A stretch of 6,381 nt of DNA from Gammaproteobacteria bacterium (GCA_029864065.1 JAOTUD010000177.1:1-6381); one strand, 5' to 3'. Shown: positions 1-6,381, counted from the first letter of the stretch. The notes: generated by a model from the sequence alone, not told the origin. Numbers and translations are program-made.

Positions 1-632
1 CCTTCGACAGCATCAAGGCCGATATCATCTGGGGCGAGCTGCCGCAGGGCACCAAGATCGTCGAATCCGATCTCGCACTGAAGTACGGCATCAGCCGCGG
101 CCCGCTGCGAGAGGCGATTCACCGGCTCGAGCAGATCAAGCTGATCGTGCGCATTCCGCACGCCGGTTCACGCGTGGTGACGCTCGATATCAAGATGATG
201 GAAGACATTTATGTCGCGCGCGAGGCGCTCGAGGGCATGGCGGCGCGGCTTGCTGCCCGCCTGATGCCCGACGCCGAAATCAGGGCGCTGTCGACGCTGC
301 TCGACCAGCACGAGGCGGCGATCGGCGAGACCGAGGGTAAGGCGTATTTTCAAAGCGAGGGCGATATCGATTTTCATTACCGCATTGCACTCGCGAGCCA
401 GAACCAGTGGATACTGGATAATTTGAACGGCGAGTTGTACCAGCTGATACGCATGTGTCGGCGCCAGTCGGGGCAGGTCCCGGCGCGCGCGCAGACGGCG
501 CTGGATCAGCACCGCCAGGTTGCGGCCGCGATCGCGCGACGCGACTCGGAGCTCGCCGAAATTCTAATGCGCCGCCATATCAGCGGCGCCTGGGAAATCG
601 TCAGGAATATACTCGAGGAACAAAATGACTGA
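1..632 (+). CDS. GntR-family (FadR/FCD-type) regulator of the propionate operon, 5'-truncated by window edge
   Basis: This is a DNA-binding repressor or activator of the GntR family, FadR/FCD subfamily. The open frame runs from the window edge (first full codon at base 3) and gives 209 residues, so the true start lies upstream. The GTG at 147 falls inside the winged helix and is not the start. Visible residues 1-57 form the winged HTH, with recognition helix around SRGPLREAIHRLEQ (31-44). Residues about 65-205 form the helical FCD ligand domain. D121, H125, H170 and H192 match the Asp-x3-His, His, His metal site of FCD proteins. The stop overlaps the prpB start by 8 bases, so the genes are probably cotranscribed and translationally coupled. 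In Pseudomonas and Shewanella a GntR regulator, often called PrpR, occupies this same place. The ligand is inferred to be a cycle intermediate such as 2-methylcitrate, but the sequence does not show this. Confidence 0.9.
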   Translation, partial: FDSIKADIIWGELPQGTKIVESDLALKYGISRGPLREAIHRLEQIKLIVRIPHAGSRVVTLDIKMMEDIYVAREALEGMAARLAARLMPDAEIRALSTLLDQHEAAIGETEGKAYFQSEGDIDFHYRIALASQNQWILDNLNGELYQLIRMCRRQSGQVPARAQTALDQHRQVAAAIARRDSELAEILMRRHISGAWEIVRNILEEQND

Positions 633-1512
633 GCTGAACTCGCCCGGAACAAAACTACGCGGGGCCGTGGCCGCGAATAATCCGCTGCAGGTCGTCGGCG
701 CGGTCAACGCATACAGCGCGATCATGGCGCAGAAGTGCGGGCACCAGGCCATCTACCTGTCGGGCGGTGGCGTTGCCGCGTGCTCGCTCGGCATCCCCGA
801 TCTCGGCATCAGCACGCTCGCCGACGTGCTCGAGGACGCGCGCCGGATCACGGCGGCGAGCAGCCTGCCGCTGCTGGTCGACGTCGACGTCGGCTGGGGC
901 GGCGCCTTCAATATCGCGCGCTGCATCCGCGAAATGATTCGCGCCGACGTCGCCGGCGTGCACATCGAGGACCAGGTTATGCAAAAGCGCTGCGGCCATC
1001 GTCCCAACAAGGCGATCGTATCCAGCGCGGAAATGGTCGATCGCGTCAAGGCCGCGGTCGATGCGCGTAGCGACGATGCTTTCGTCGTCATGGCGCGCAC
1101 CGACGCGCTCGCGGTGGAAGGCATGAATGCCGCGATCGAGCGCGCCCAGGCCTGTGCCGAAGCCGGCGCCGACATGATCTTTCCGGAAGCGATGACCGAG
1201 CTCGACCAGTACCGGCAATTCGTCGAGGCGGTGCCGGTGCCGGTGCTGGCCAATATCACCGAGTTCGGCGCGACGCCGTTGTTCACTACCGAAGATCTGG
1301 CCTCGGTCGGCGTCAAGCTCGCGCTGTACCCGCTCAGCGCGTTTCGCGCCGCGAGCCTGGCGGCCCTGAACGTGTATCGGCACATACTGGCGGACGGCAC
1401 CCAGCAAAACGTCGTCGACAGCATGCAAACCCGCATGGAGTTGTACGAATTTCTCGATTACCACGATTACGAACAGAAACTGGATAACTTATTCAGCGAG
1501 GAGACATCATGA
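625..1512 (+). CDS. prpB: 2-methylisocitrate lyase PrpB
   Basis: This enzyme cleaves 2-methylisocitrate to pyruvate and succinate, the last step of the cytoplasmic 2-methylcitrate cycle. It belongs to the isocitrate lyase/PEP mutase superfamily. At 295 residues it matches the family (E. coli PrpB is about 296). The signature KRCGH is at 121-125, with catalytic Cys123. The substrate loop SGGG is at 46-49, metal-ligand aspartates at D59, D86 and D88, and E115, R158, E188 and N210 sit in the conserved contexts HIEDQ, MARTD, FPEA and LANITEFGATPLF. The stretches SGGGVAA, CGHRPNKAIVS and ARTDALAVEG look like PrpB rather than AceA or PEP mutase. The start is supported by GAGGA at 615-619, five bases before the ATG. 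The ORF overlaps the regulator upstream by 8 bases and prpC downstream by 4. I see nothing broken or unusual in it. Confidence 0.97.
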   Translation: MTELNSPGTKLRGAVAANNPLQVVGAVNAYSAIMAQKCGHQAIYLSGGGVAACSLGIPDLGISTLADVLEDARRITAASSLPLLVDVDVGWGGAFNIARCIREMIRADVAGVHIEDQVMQKRCGHRPNKAIVSSAEMVDRVKAAVDARSDDAFVVMARTDALAVEGMNAAIERAQACAEAGADMIFPEAMTELDQYRQFVEAVPVPVLANITEFGATPLFTTEDLASVGVKLALYPLSAFRAASLAALNVYRHILADGTQQNVVDSMQTRMELYEFLDYHDYEQKLDNLFSEETS

Positions 1513-2657
1513 GCGACAAACCAGGATTCAAACCCAAGAAATCGGTCGCGCTGTCCGGCACCACCGCCGGCAATACCGCGATCTGTACTGTCGGCCGAAC
1601 CGGCAATGACCTGCACTACCGCGGCTACGACATTCTCGATATCGCCGAGCAGTGCGAGTTCGAGGAAATCGCCTACCTGATCGTGCACGAAAAACTGCCG
1701 ACGCGGGACGAACTGGCGGCTTACAAGGCGCGCCTGAAGGCATTGCGGGATCTCCCGCACGAGGTCAAGACCGTGCTCGAGCAATTACCCTCCAGCACTC
1801 ACCCGATGGACGTCATGCGCACCGGCTGCTCCGCGCTCGGCTGCATGATGCCGGAAGACGCGGATCACAACGTCGAGGGGGCGCGCAACATCATCGATCG
1901 CCTGATGGCCTGCTTCGGTTCGATGCTGGTTTACTGGTATCACTACAGCCATCACGGCAAGCGCATCGAGCTGGTCACCGACGACGATTCCATCGGCGGG
2001 CATTTCCTGCACCTGCTGCACGGCGAGCCGCCGCGCGAATCCTGGGTCCGGGCGATGCACATTTCGCTGATCCTCTACGCCGAGCACGAGTTCAACGCAT
2101 CGACCTTTACCGGGCGCGTCGTCGCCGGCACCGGCTCTGATCTGTATTCCTGTATCACCGCCGCGATCGGCGCGCTGCGCGGGCCCAAGCACGGCGGCGC
2201 AAACGAGGAAGCATTCAGGATTCAGTCGCGCTACAGTTCGGCCGACGAGGCCGAGGCCGATATCCGCGAGCGCGTCGCCAACAAGGAAATCGTCATCGGC
2301 TTCGGCCACCCGGTTTATACCGTCAGCGATCCGCGCAACGAGGTCATCAAGCGGCTCGCCAGGGACCTGTCCGGGGAAAACGGCGACATGCTGATGTTCG
2401 ACGTCGCCGAGCGCCTCGAAAGCGTGATGTGGGAACTGAAAAAAATGTTCCCGAACCTCGACTGGTTCTCTGCGGTCTCCTACAACCAGATGGGGGTTCC
2501 GACGGATATGTTCACCCCGCTATTCGTCATCGCGCGCACCACCGGCTGGGGCGCGCACGTAGTCGAGCAGCGCATCGACGGCAAGATCATCCGTCCGTCG
2601 GCGAACTACGTCGGCCCCGAAAACCTTGAATTCACCCCGATCGAGCAAAGGAAATAA
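1509..2657 (+). CDS. prpC: 2-methylcitrate synthase PrpC
   Basis: PrpC condenses propionyl-CoA with oxaloacetate to 2-methylcitrate, the entry step of the cycle, in the cytoplasm. The product is 382 residues, the usual size for the short type of citrate synthase (E. coli PrpC is about 389). The catalytic residues are present: H228 in GPKHGG, H267 in GFGHPVY and D318 in NLDWFSAVSYNQMG. The substrate-binding arginines are R276 (SDPR), R343 (ARTTGW) and R362 (IRPSANYVGP). The start ATG at 1509 forms an ATGA overlap with the prpB stop and has GAGGAG at 1498-1503. Sequence alone separates PrpC from GltA only partly. The call rests on length, the lack of a GltA-like N-terminal extension, and position between prpB and prpD. 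Side activity with acetyl-CoA is common in this family. Confidence 0.96.
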   Translation: MSDKPGFKPKKSVALSGTTAGNTAICTVGRTGNDLHYRGYDILDIAEQCEFEEIAYLIVHEKLPTRDELAAYKARLKALRDLPHEVKTVLEQLPSSTHPMDVMRTGCSALGCMMPEDADHNVEGARNIIDRLMACFGSMLVYWYHYSHHGKRIELVTDDDSIGGHFLHLLHGEPPRESWVRAMHISLILYAEHEFNASTFTGRVVAGTGSDLYSCITAAIGALRGPKHGGANEEAFRIQSRYSSADEAEADIRERVANKEIVIGFGHPVYTVSDPRNEVIKRLARDLSGENGDMLMFDVAERLESVMWELKKMFPNLDWFSAVSYNQMGVPTDMFTPLFVIARTTGWGAHVVEQRIDGKIIRPSANYVGPENLEFTPIEQRK

Positions 2658-2660
2658 CCC

Positions 2661-4115
2661 ATGAGCAAAGCCGCCGTACTGGACGCCAGCCGTCCCGATT
2701 TCGACCAGGTCATCCAGGATATCGTCGATTACGTCCTCGAATACGACGTCACCCGGTCCGACGAGGCGATGCAGACCGCGCGCTACGACTGGATGGACAG
2801 CATGGGTTGCGCGCTGCTGGCGCTCGGCTACCCGGCCTGCACCAGGCTGCTGGGACCCATCGTGCCCGGTGCCGACATGCCGGGCAGTGGCGCGCGCGTG
2901 CCCGGCACCGCGTACGAACTGGACCCGGTGCGCGCGGCGTGGAACATCGGCGCGATGGTGCGCTGGCTCGATTACAACGACACCTGGCTCGCGGCCGAGT
3001 GGGGCCACCCGTCGGACAACCTCGGCGCCATCCTGGCGCTTGCCGACTACCTGTCGCGCAAGCGGATCAGCGAGGGCGGGGAGCCGCTCAGCATGCGCGA
3101 CGTGCTGATCGCGATGATCAAGGCGCACGAAATCCAGGGCGTGCTGGCACTCGAGAATTCATTCAACCGGGTCGGGCTGTGCCACGTCATGCTGGTGCGT
3201 ATCGCGTCGACCGCGGTCGCCGCGCAGATGCTGGGCTGCAGCCGTGACGAATGCCTGAACGCGGTCTCACATGCCTGGCTCGACGGTTCGTCGCTGCGCA
3301 CCTATCGCCATGCGCCCAATACCGGGTCGCGTAAATCCTGGGCCGCGGGCGACGCGTCGTCGCGCGGCCTGTTCCTCGCGTTTACCGCGCTGCGCGGAGA
3401 AATGGGATACCCGTCCGCGATTACCGCGCCGACCTGGGGCTTCCAGGACGTGCTGTTCGGCAAAAAACCGCTGGCGTTAACCCAGGGCTACGGCACTTAC
3501 ACGATGGAAAATATCCTGTTCAAGATTTCGTTCCCGGCCGAGTTCCATGCGCAGACCGCGGTCGAGGCGGCGGTAAAACTGCACCCGGAAGTGGTCGGGC
3601 GGCTCGACGAGATCGATCGCATCGTCATCAAGACCCAGGAATCCGGGGATCGCATCATCAACAAGACCGGTCCGCTGGATAACCCGGCCGATCGCGATCA
3701 CTGCCTCCAGTACATGGTTGCGATCGGGCTGCTGAAAGGCGATTTGCAGGCAGAGCATTACGAGGACGGCGTCGCCGCCGACCCCCGCGTCGACGCGCTG
3801 CGGGAAAGGATGGAAGTCAGCGAAGACGAGCGTTTCACGCGCGAGTACCTCGAGCCCGACAAGCGCGCAATCGGCAACTCGCTGCAGATTTTTTACCGCG
3901 ACGGCAGCTGCAGCGACGAGGTCGTGGTCGACTACCCGGTCGGACACCGGCGGCGGCGCGACGAGGGCATCCCGCTGTTAAAGGCCAAGTTCGAGCGTTA
4001 CCTGCGCGGGCATATCAACTCCAAGAAGGCGGGGCAAATCCTCGTCATCTGCGCCGACCAGCAAGCCTTCGAGGCCACCAGCGTCACGCGCATGATGGAA
4101 CTGCTGCAGCCCTGA
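2661..4115 (+). CDS. prpD: 2-methylcitrate dehydratase PrpD
   Basis: PrpD dehydrates 2-methylcitrate to 2-methyl-cis-aconitate without an iron-sulfur cluster, in the cytoplasm. An aconitase must then hydrate the product. The 484-residue length matches E. coli PrpD (about 483), and resemblance to it as I recall it is high along the whole length. It is an MmgE/PrpD-fold protein. Conserved blocks include RWLDYNDTWLAAEWGHPSDN (101-120), KAHEIQG (154-160), ENSFNRVG (165-172), HAPNTGSRKSWAAGDA (217-232), FKISFPAEFHAQTAVEAA (287-304) and NPADRDHC (341-348), and the C-terminal domain keeps VVVDYPVGHRRRR. The start ATG follows AAAGGAA at 2647-2653 and lies 3 bases after the prpC stop, so it belongs to the same operon. 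The ORF is intact, and a repeat cluster begins 2 bases after its stop. An AcnD-type Fe-S dehydratase is excluded by fold and length. Confidence 0.97.
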   Translation: MSKAAVLDASRPDFDQVIQDIVDYVLEYDVTRSDEAMQTARYDWMDSMGCALLALGYPACTRLLGPIVPGADMPGSGARVPGTAYELDPVRAAWNIGAMVRWLDYNDTWLAAEWGHPSDNLGAILALADYLSRKRISEGGEPLSMRDVLIAMIKAHEIQGVLALENSFNRVGLCHVMLVRIASTAVAAQMLGCSRDECLNAVSHAWLDGSSLRTYRHAPNTGSRKSWAAGDASSRGLFLAFTALRGEMGYPSAITAPTWGFQDVLFGKKPLALTQGYGTYTMENILFKISFPAEFHAQTAVEAAVKLHPEVVGRLDEIDRIVIKTQESGDRIINKTGPLDNPADRDHCLQYMVAIGLLKGDLQAEHYEDGVAADPRVDALRERMEVSEDERFTREYLEPDKRAIGNSLQIFYRDGSCSDEVVVDYPVGHRRRRDEGIPLLKAKFERYLRGHINSKKAGQILVICADQQAFEATSVTRMMELLQP

Positions 4116-4117
4116 AA

Positions 4118-4139
4118 TCCGGGGACACAATACTTGACT
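4118..4139 (+). repeat. Degenerate copy of the CCGGGG-CACAAT-CTT repeat unit
   Basis: After an initial T, the 21 bases at 4119-4139 match the left arm of the following inverted repeat at 17 of 21 positions. They match the reverse complement of its right arm at 18 of 21. It lies in direct orientation 27 bases before the left arm. It begins 2 bases after the prpD stop. It is probably a decayed unit of the same repeat family. Confidence 0.75.
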
Positions 4140-4145
4140 CCAGTT

Positions 4146-4190
4146 CCGGGGGCACAATGCTTAATTGTTAATTAAGTATTGTGCCCCCGG
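4146..4190. repeat. Near-perfect 21-base inverted repeat with 3-base loop (palindromic element)
   Basis: The left arm (4146-4166, starting CCGGGGGCACAAT) pairs with the right arm (4170-4190, ending ATTGTGCCCCCGG) at every position. Twenty pairs are Watson-Crick and one is G-T (4159/4177). The loop is GTT at 4167-4169. Each arm has a GC-rich outer end and an A/T-rich inner end. With the degenerate unit just upstream it forms a cluster between convergent genes. I recall similar GGGGACACAATACTTAATT-like repeats next to REP-associated Y1 transposase genes in environmental gammaproteobacteria, so a small non-autonomous or remnant element is likely. No transposase is present here. The kinase stop codon lies inside the right arm. 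Confidence 0.85.
4146..4190. terminator. Possible bidirectional terminator between prpD and the kinase gene
   Basis: The inverted repeat would form a very stable 21-pair RNA hairpin on either strand, between two convergent genes that both end at or in it. No run of T follows the stem on either strand, so it is not a textbook intrinsic terminator. The A/T-rich part is at the loop end of the stem instead of after it. The terminator role is inferred from position and stem strength. Confidence 0.35.
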
Positions 4191-5914
4191 GTTTCATCGG
4201 AGCTACTTTCATCGATGCAGCGGGCAATCAGCGAGATCAATTCATCGGGTTCGAAAGGCTTGGAGACATGGTGATTCATGCCGATTTCGAGGCTCTTTTT
4301 GCTGTCGCCTTCGAGCGCGTGCGCGGTCATGGCGATAATGGGAATTGAACGGTAGTTGCCGCCCATGGCGCGAATTTTTCGCGTCGCCTCGTAACCGTCC
4401 ATTATCGGCATCTGGATATCCATCAGGACCAGGTCATAGTGCTCGCGCTGTAACTGCTCCAGCGCGTCGGCGCCGTTTACCGCAACGTCGATATCGGCGC
4501 CGCTTTCTTCGAGAATTTCCAGTACGATCATCTTGTTGATGTCATTGTCCTCGGCCACCAGGATACGCCGGCCGCTGAGGATTGCCGGGGCCTGGTCGCC
4601 TCCGAACTCGGAACTGAACGCAAGCTTGTAAACGATATCCATGATGGTCGTGTAAAGACGCGAATGCGATATCGGCTTGTACAGGCGTACGTCGGCGCTA
4701 CCTTCCTCGCCCTGCCGGTTCTGCGGCACCAGGTGTACGAATCGCGTGTCCCTCCAGCTCGAGCTATTGCGCAGCCGGTCGATCAGGTCGTTAACCGCCT
4801 GCTCCGATTCGGTCTGATCGATAATCAGCAGGTCGCAGGGCTGGAGTTCGGCGAGGTCAAATTTTTCCTCGACATCGTAGTCGAGTTCCTGGATCGAGCT
4901 TATTTTCCAGTGTTCGAGCACCTTGCGAATCGTGCTGCGCTGCAAAGCCAGCGGGCTGAGTATGCCAACGCTCAGATCCTGCAGGGCTTGCGGGGGGTTC
5001 CAGTCGTAAATCTCCCGGTGCTCTTCATCGATGCGCAAACTGAAGTAAAAGCGGCTGCCGCCTGGCTTGCTGTCGATGCGCAGCTCGCTGCCCATTGCCT
5101 TGACGAGTCGACGGCAACTCTTTAATCCGAGACCCAGCCCACCCAACAACTGCTCCTCCGCGTCATCCACCGGGCCCGAGGATGTCAGCAGCCTTTTCTG
5201 CTTTTCTTCCGACATGCCGATCCCGGTATCTTTGACCCCGATTTCCACGCTCCCGTCGCCGCTACTCGCGTAGGTGACAATCAGGCCTTTACTGGTATAC
5301 CTGATCGCGTTGTTCAACAGGTTAGTTAGCGCCTGGCGCAGTCTCATCGCATCCCCCCTGATTCGATGGGGAATATTGGGGTCAATGTCGCAGACCAGCT
5401 CCAGGCCCTTATCGAGAGCCTCGGGCGCCAGGATGCTGGCGACATCCTCGATCACCTCTGCCAGTTCGAAATACTCCGCATCGATCAACAATCCTTCGGT
5501 TTCCAGCTGGGAAGAGGAGATAACATCGTTGATGATGGTGAGCAGCATCTTGGCCGAGTTGGTGGCGGTATCGACGTATCGCTGCTGGTTGCGATCCAGG
5601 CCGGTGCGTTTGAGCAGGTGCATGACGCCGAGTATGCCGGCCAGCGGCGTCCGTATCTCGTGGCTGATGCTGGCCGCGAATTCTTCCCGGGCGATATCGG
5701 TGCGCTGGATTTTTTGCTCGCTACGGTTGAAGATCTCGCGCTGTCTGAGCAATAAATACAGCGCGAAAGCCAGCAGACCACCGAAGGCCAGGCTGATTGT
5801 GAACCGCTGGGCAGCGCTTAAGGCAGCGGGATCTGCACCGGCCCACAGGGCACCGAGAACCAGACAAATCAGAAAACAAACGGCGCAGACTAGTAGTCTT
5901 TTTTTCTCCGTCAT
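4172..5914 (-). CDS. Membrane hybrid sensor histidine kinase (HisKA-HATPase-degenerate REC-REC)
   Basis: This 580-residue kinase should autophosphorylate and pass phosphate to its own receiver. Membrane segments are at about 7-26 and 38-57, joined by only about 11 residues, so there is no periplasmic sensor domain. A helical linker (58-78) leads to HisKA with SHEIRTP (84-90; phospho-acceptor H85). HATPase spans about 185-295: N-box around N198-N202, G1 box DTGIGM (229-234), G2 box GGLGLGL (258-264). The usual F-box (FxPF-like) is not recognisable. Residues about 312-430 resemble a receiver with D366 and K413 but no N-terminal acidic pair. The C-terminal receiver (449-566) is intact: E455/D456, D499, T530, K552. 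No Hpt domain follows, so a separate Hpt protein or partner regulator is expected. The layout recalls BarA, but orthology is not claimed. The start lies 18 bases after the phosphoribosyltransferase stop and lacks a clear Shine-Dalgarno. The last codons and stop lie in the palindromic repeat. Confidence 0.93.
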   Translation of the reverse strand: MTEKKRLLVCAVCFLICLVLGALWAGADPAALSAAQRFTISLAFGGLLAFALYLLLRQREIFNRSEQKIQRTDIAREEFAASISHEIRTPLAGILGVMHLLKRTGLDRNQQRYVDTATNSAKMLLTIINDVISSSQLETEGLLIDAEYFELAEVIEDVASILAPEALDKGLELVCDIDPNIPHRIRGDAMRLRQALTNLLNNAIRYTSKGLIVTYASSGDGSVEIGVKDTGIGMSEEKQKRLLTSSGPVDDAEEQLLGGLGLGLKSCRRLVKAMGSELRIDSKPGGSRFYFSLRIDEEHREIYDWNPPQALQDLSVGILSPLALQRSTIRKVLEHWKISSIQELDYDVEEKFDLAELQPCDLLIIDQTESEQAVNDLIDRLRNSSSWRDTRFVHLVPQNRQGEEGSADVRLYKPISHSRLYTTIMDIVYKLAFSSEFGGDQAPAILSGRRILVAEDNDINKMIVLEILEESGADIDVAVNGADALEQLQREHYDLVLMDIQMPIMDGYEATRKIRAMGGNYRSIPIIAMTAHALEGDSKKSLEIGMNHHVSKPFEPDELISLIARCIDESSSDETRGHNT

Positions 5915-5932
5915 TGCTACAGCAAAACCCGG

Positions 5933-6381
5933 CTATTCGAATAAGTCAAGAATATTCCGGAGGTCTTTCTTCCCTGACCCTATTTCGGCGGTCTCGAGAC
6001 CGGAAAGCTCGTGCGGAAACACCAGCCATTCCTCGCTTTTGTGCAGGAAATAGTCGGGTTCGAATTTGACACTGTTTTTCGACGGCTTGTACCACGGGCA
6101 GGCAACGCGGATGTCGGACGGGGTGTTGAGTCGCGACTGTTTCCTGATCGCCTTGATCAGCGCATCGACGCTGCGGCCCGAGTCGAACACGTCGTCGACG
6201 ATCAAAAGACGATCGTCGGCGTTGGCGTTTTCGATAAGGTAGTGCAATCCGTGCACCCTGATCTTCTTGGCCTGCTTGTTGATGCCATAGTAGGACGAGG
6301 TGCGCACCGAAATGTGGTCGGTTTCGACATCCCTGAATTCGAAATACTCCTGTACCGCGATGCCGACCGGGGTTCCCCCAC
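5933..6381 (-). CDS. Predicted purine-type phosphoribosyltransferase (COG2236-like), N-terminus outside window
   Basis: This encodes a type I phosphoribosyltransferase that probably transfers a phosphoribosyl group from PRPP to a purine base such as hypoxanthine, xanthine or guanine. The open frame continues to the window edge (last whole codon ends at 6379) and gives 148 residues. The GTG at 6307 is internal, since clear family sequence (GGTPVGIAVQEYF) lies upstream of it. That GGTPVG is probably the pyrophosphate loop, so only a few tens of residues should be missing. The PRPP-binding motif LLIVDDVFDSGRS is at visible residues 58-70, with acidic pair D62/D63. The later segment CPWYKPS...PDYF...WLVFPHE matches the tail pattern I know from COG2236 predicted phosphoribosyltransferases better than that of classical Hpt or Gpt. 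The exact base specificity cannot be read from sequence. It is the first visible gene of a minus-strand unit with the kinase. Confidence 0.87.
   Translation of the reverse strand, partial: GGTPVGIAVQEYFEFRDVETDHISVRTSSYYGINKQAKKIRVHGLHYLIENANADDRLLIVDDVFDSGRSVDALIKAIRKQSRLNTPSDIRVACPWYKPSKNSVKFEPDYFLHKSEEWLVFPHELSGLETAEIGSGKKDLRNILDLFE

Noticed and set aside
147..149. GTG as start of the regulator gene
   Set aside because: The frame is open upstream to the window edge and encodes a clear GntR winged HTH, so this codon is an internal Val.
655..1464. Long minus-strand open frame (269 codons) opposite prpB, and similar ones opposite prpC and prpD
   Set aside because: Its product is rich in Arg, Ala and His with no recognisable motif. 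It arises from GC-rich codon usage of the real genes on the plus strand, whose families are certain.
625..1512. Isocitrate lyase AceA, PEP mutase or oxaloacetate decarboxylase of the same superfamily
   Set aside because: At 295 residues it is far shorter than AceA. The KRCGHRPNK stretch and the operon context are typical of PrpB.
1509..2657. Housekeeping citrate synthase GltA
   Set aside because: Its short length and placement between prpB and prpD in one operon favour 2-methylcitrate synthase.
4118..4191. CRISPR repeats or an integron attC site
   Set aside because: There are only three related arms with no regular unique spacers and no cas or integrase gene. The palindrome has no attC-type core sites.
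5274..6053. Plus-strand open frame of 259 codons opposite the kinase and phosphoribosyltransferase genes
   Set aside because: It runs across two well-supported minus-strand genes and their junction, is low-complexity Ser/Arg-rich, and shows no domain signature.
6305..6307. GTG (minus strand) as start of the phosphoribosyltransferase
   Set aside because: The same frame continues upstream to the edge with family-like sequence (GGTPVGIAVQEYF), so the gene begins outside the window.

Overview
The window reads as chromosomal DNA from a GC-rich proteobacterium, most likely a gammaproteobacterium. The GntR-type regulator placed directly before prpB, the close match of PrpB, PrpC and PrpD to their enterobacterial counterparts as I remember them, and the BarA-like hybrid kinase all point that way. 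Six genes fill almost the whole window. No tRNA, rRNA, CRISPR array or transposase gene is visible.

Plus strand, 1-4115: a tightly packed 2-methylcitrate cycle operon. It runs from a GntR/FCD regulator (5' end outside the window) through prpB (methylisocitrate lyase) and prpC (2-methylcitrate synthase) to prpD (2-methylcitrate dehydratase). The junctions are an 8-base overlap, a 4-base ATGA overlap and a 3-base gap, so one transcript is expected. Together the enzymes turn propionyl-CoA plus oxaloacetate into pyruvate plus succinate, provided an aconitase encoded elsewhere (AcnB in E. coli) hydrates 2-methyl-cis-aconitate. No propionyl-CoA synthetase (prpE) or acnD/prpF pair lies inside the window. 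The regulator is the obvious candidate to sense a cycle intermediate and control the operon.

Junction, 4116-4191: the only noncoding stretch of note. It holds a degenerate 22-base repeat unit followed by a nearly perfect 21-base inverted repeat with a 3-base loop. It lies between convergent genes and may terminate transcription in both directions. The right arm of the inverted repeat supplies the last codons and the stop codon of the kinase gene on the other strand, so the repeat seems to have reshaped that gene's end.

Minus strand, 6381-4172: a two-gene unit. A phosphoribosyltransferase of the predicted COG2236 type (N-terminus outside the window) is followed 18 bases later by a membrane hybrid histidine kinase with two membrane segments, HisKA, HATPase, a degenerate receiver-like domain and an intact C-terminal receiver.

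I see no clearly new system. The most unusual element is the repeat cluster fused to the kinase 3' end.
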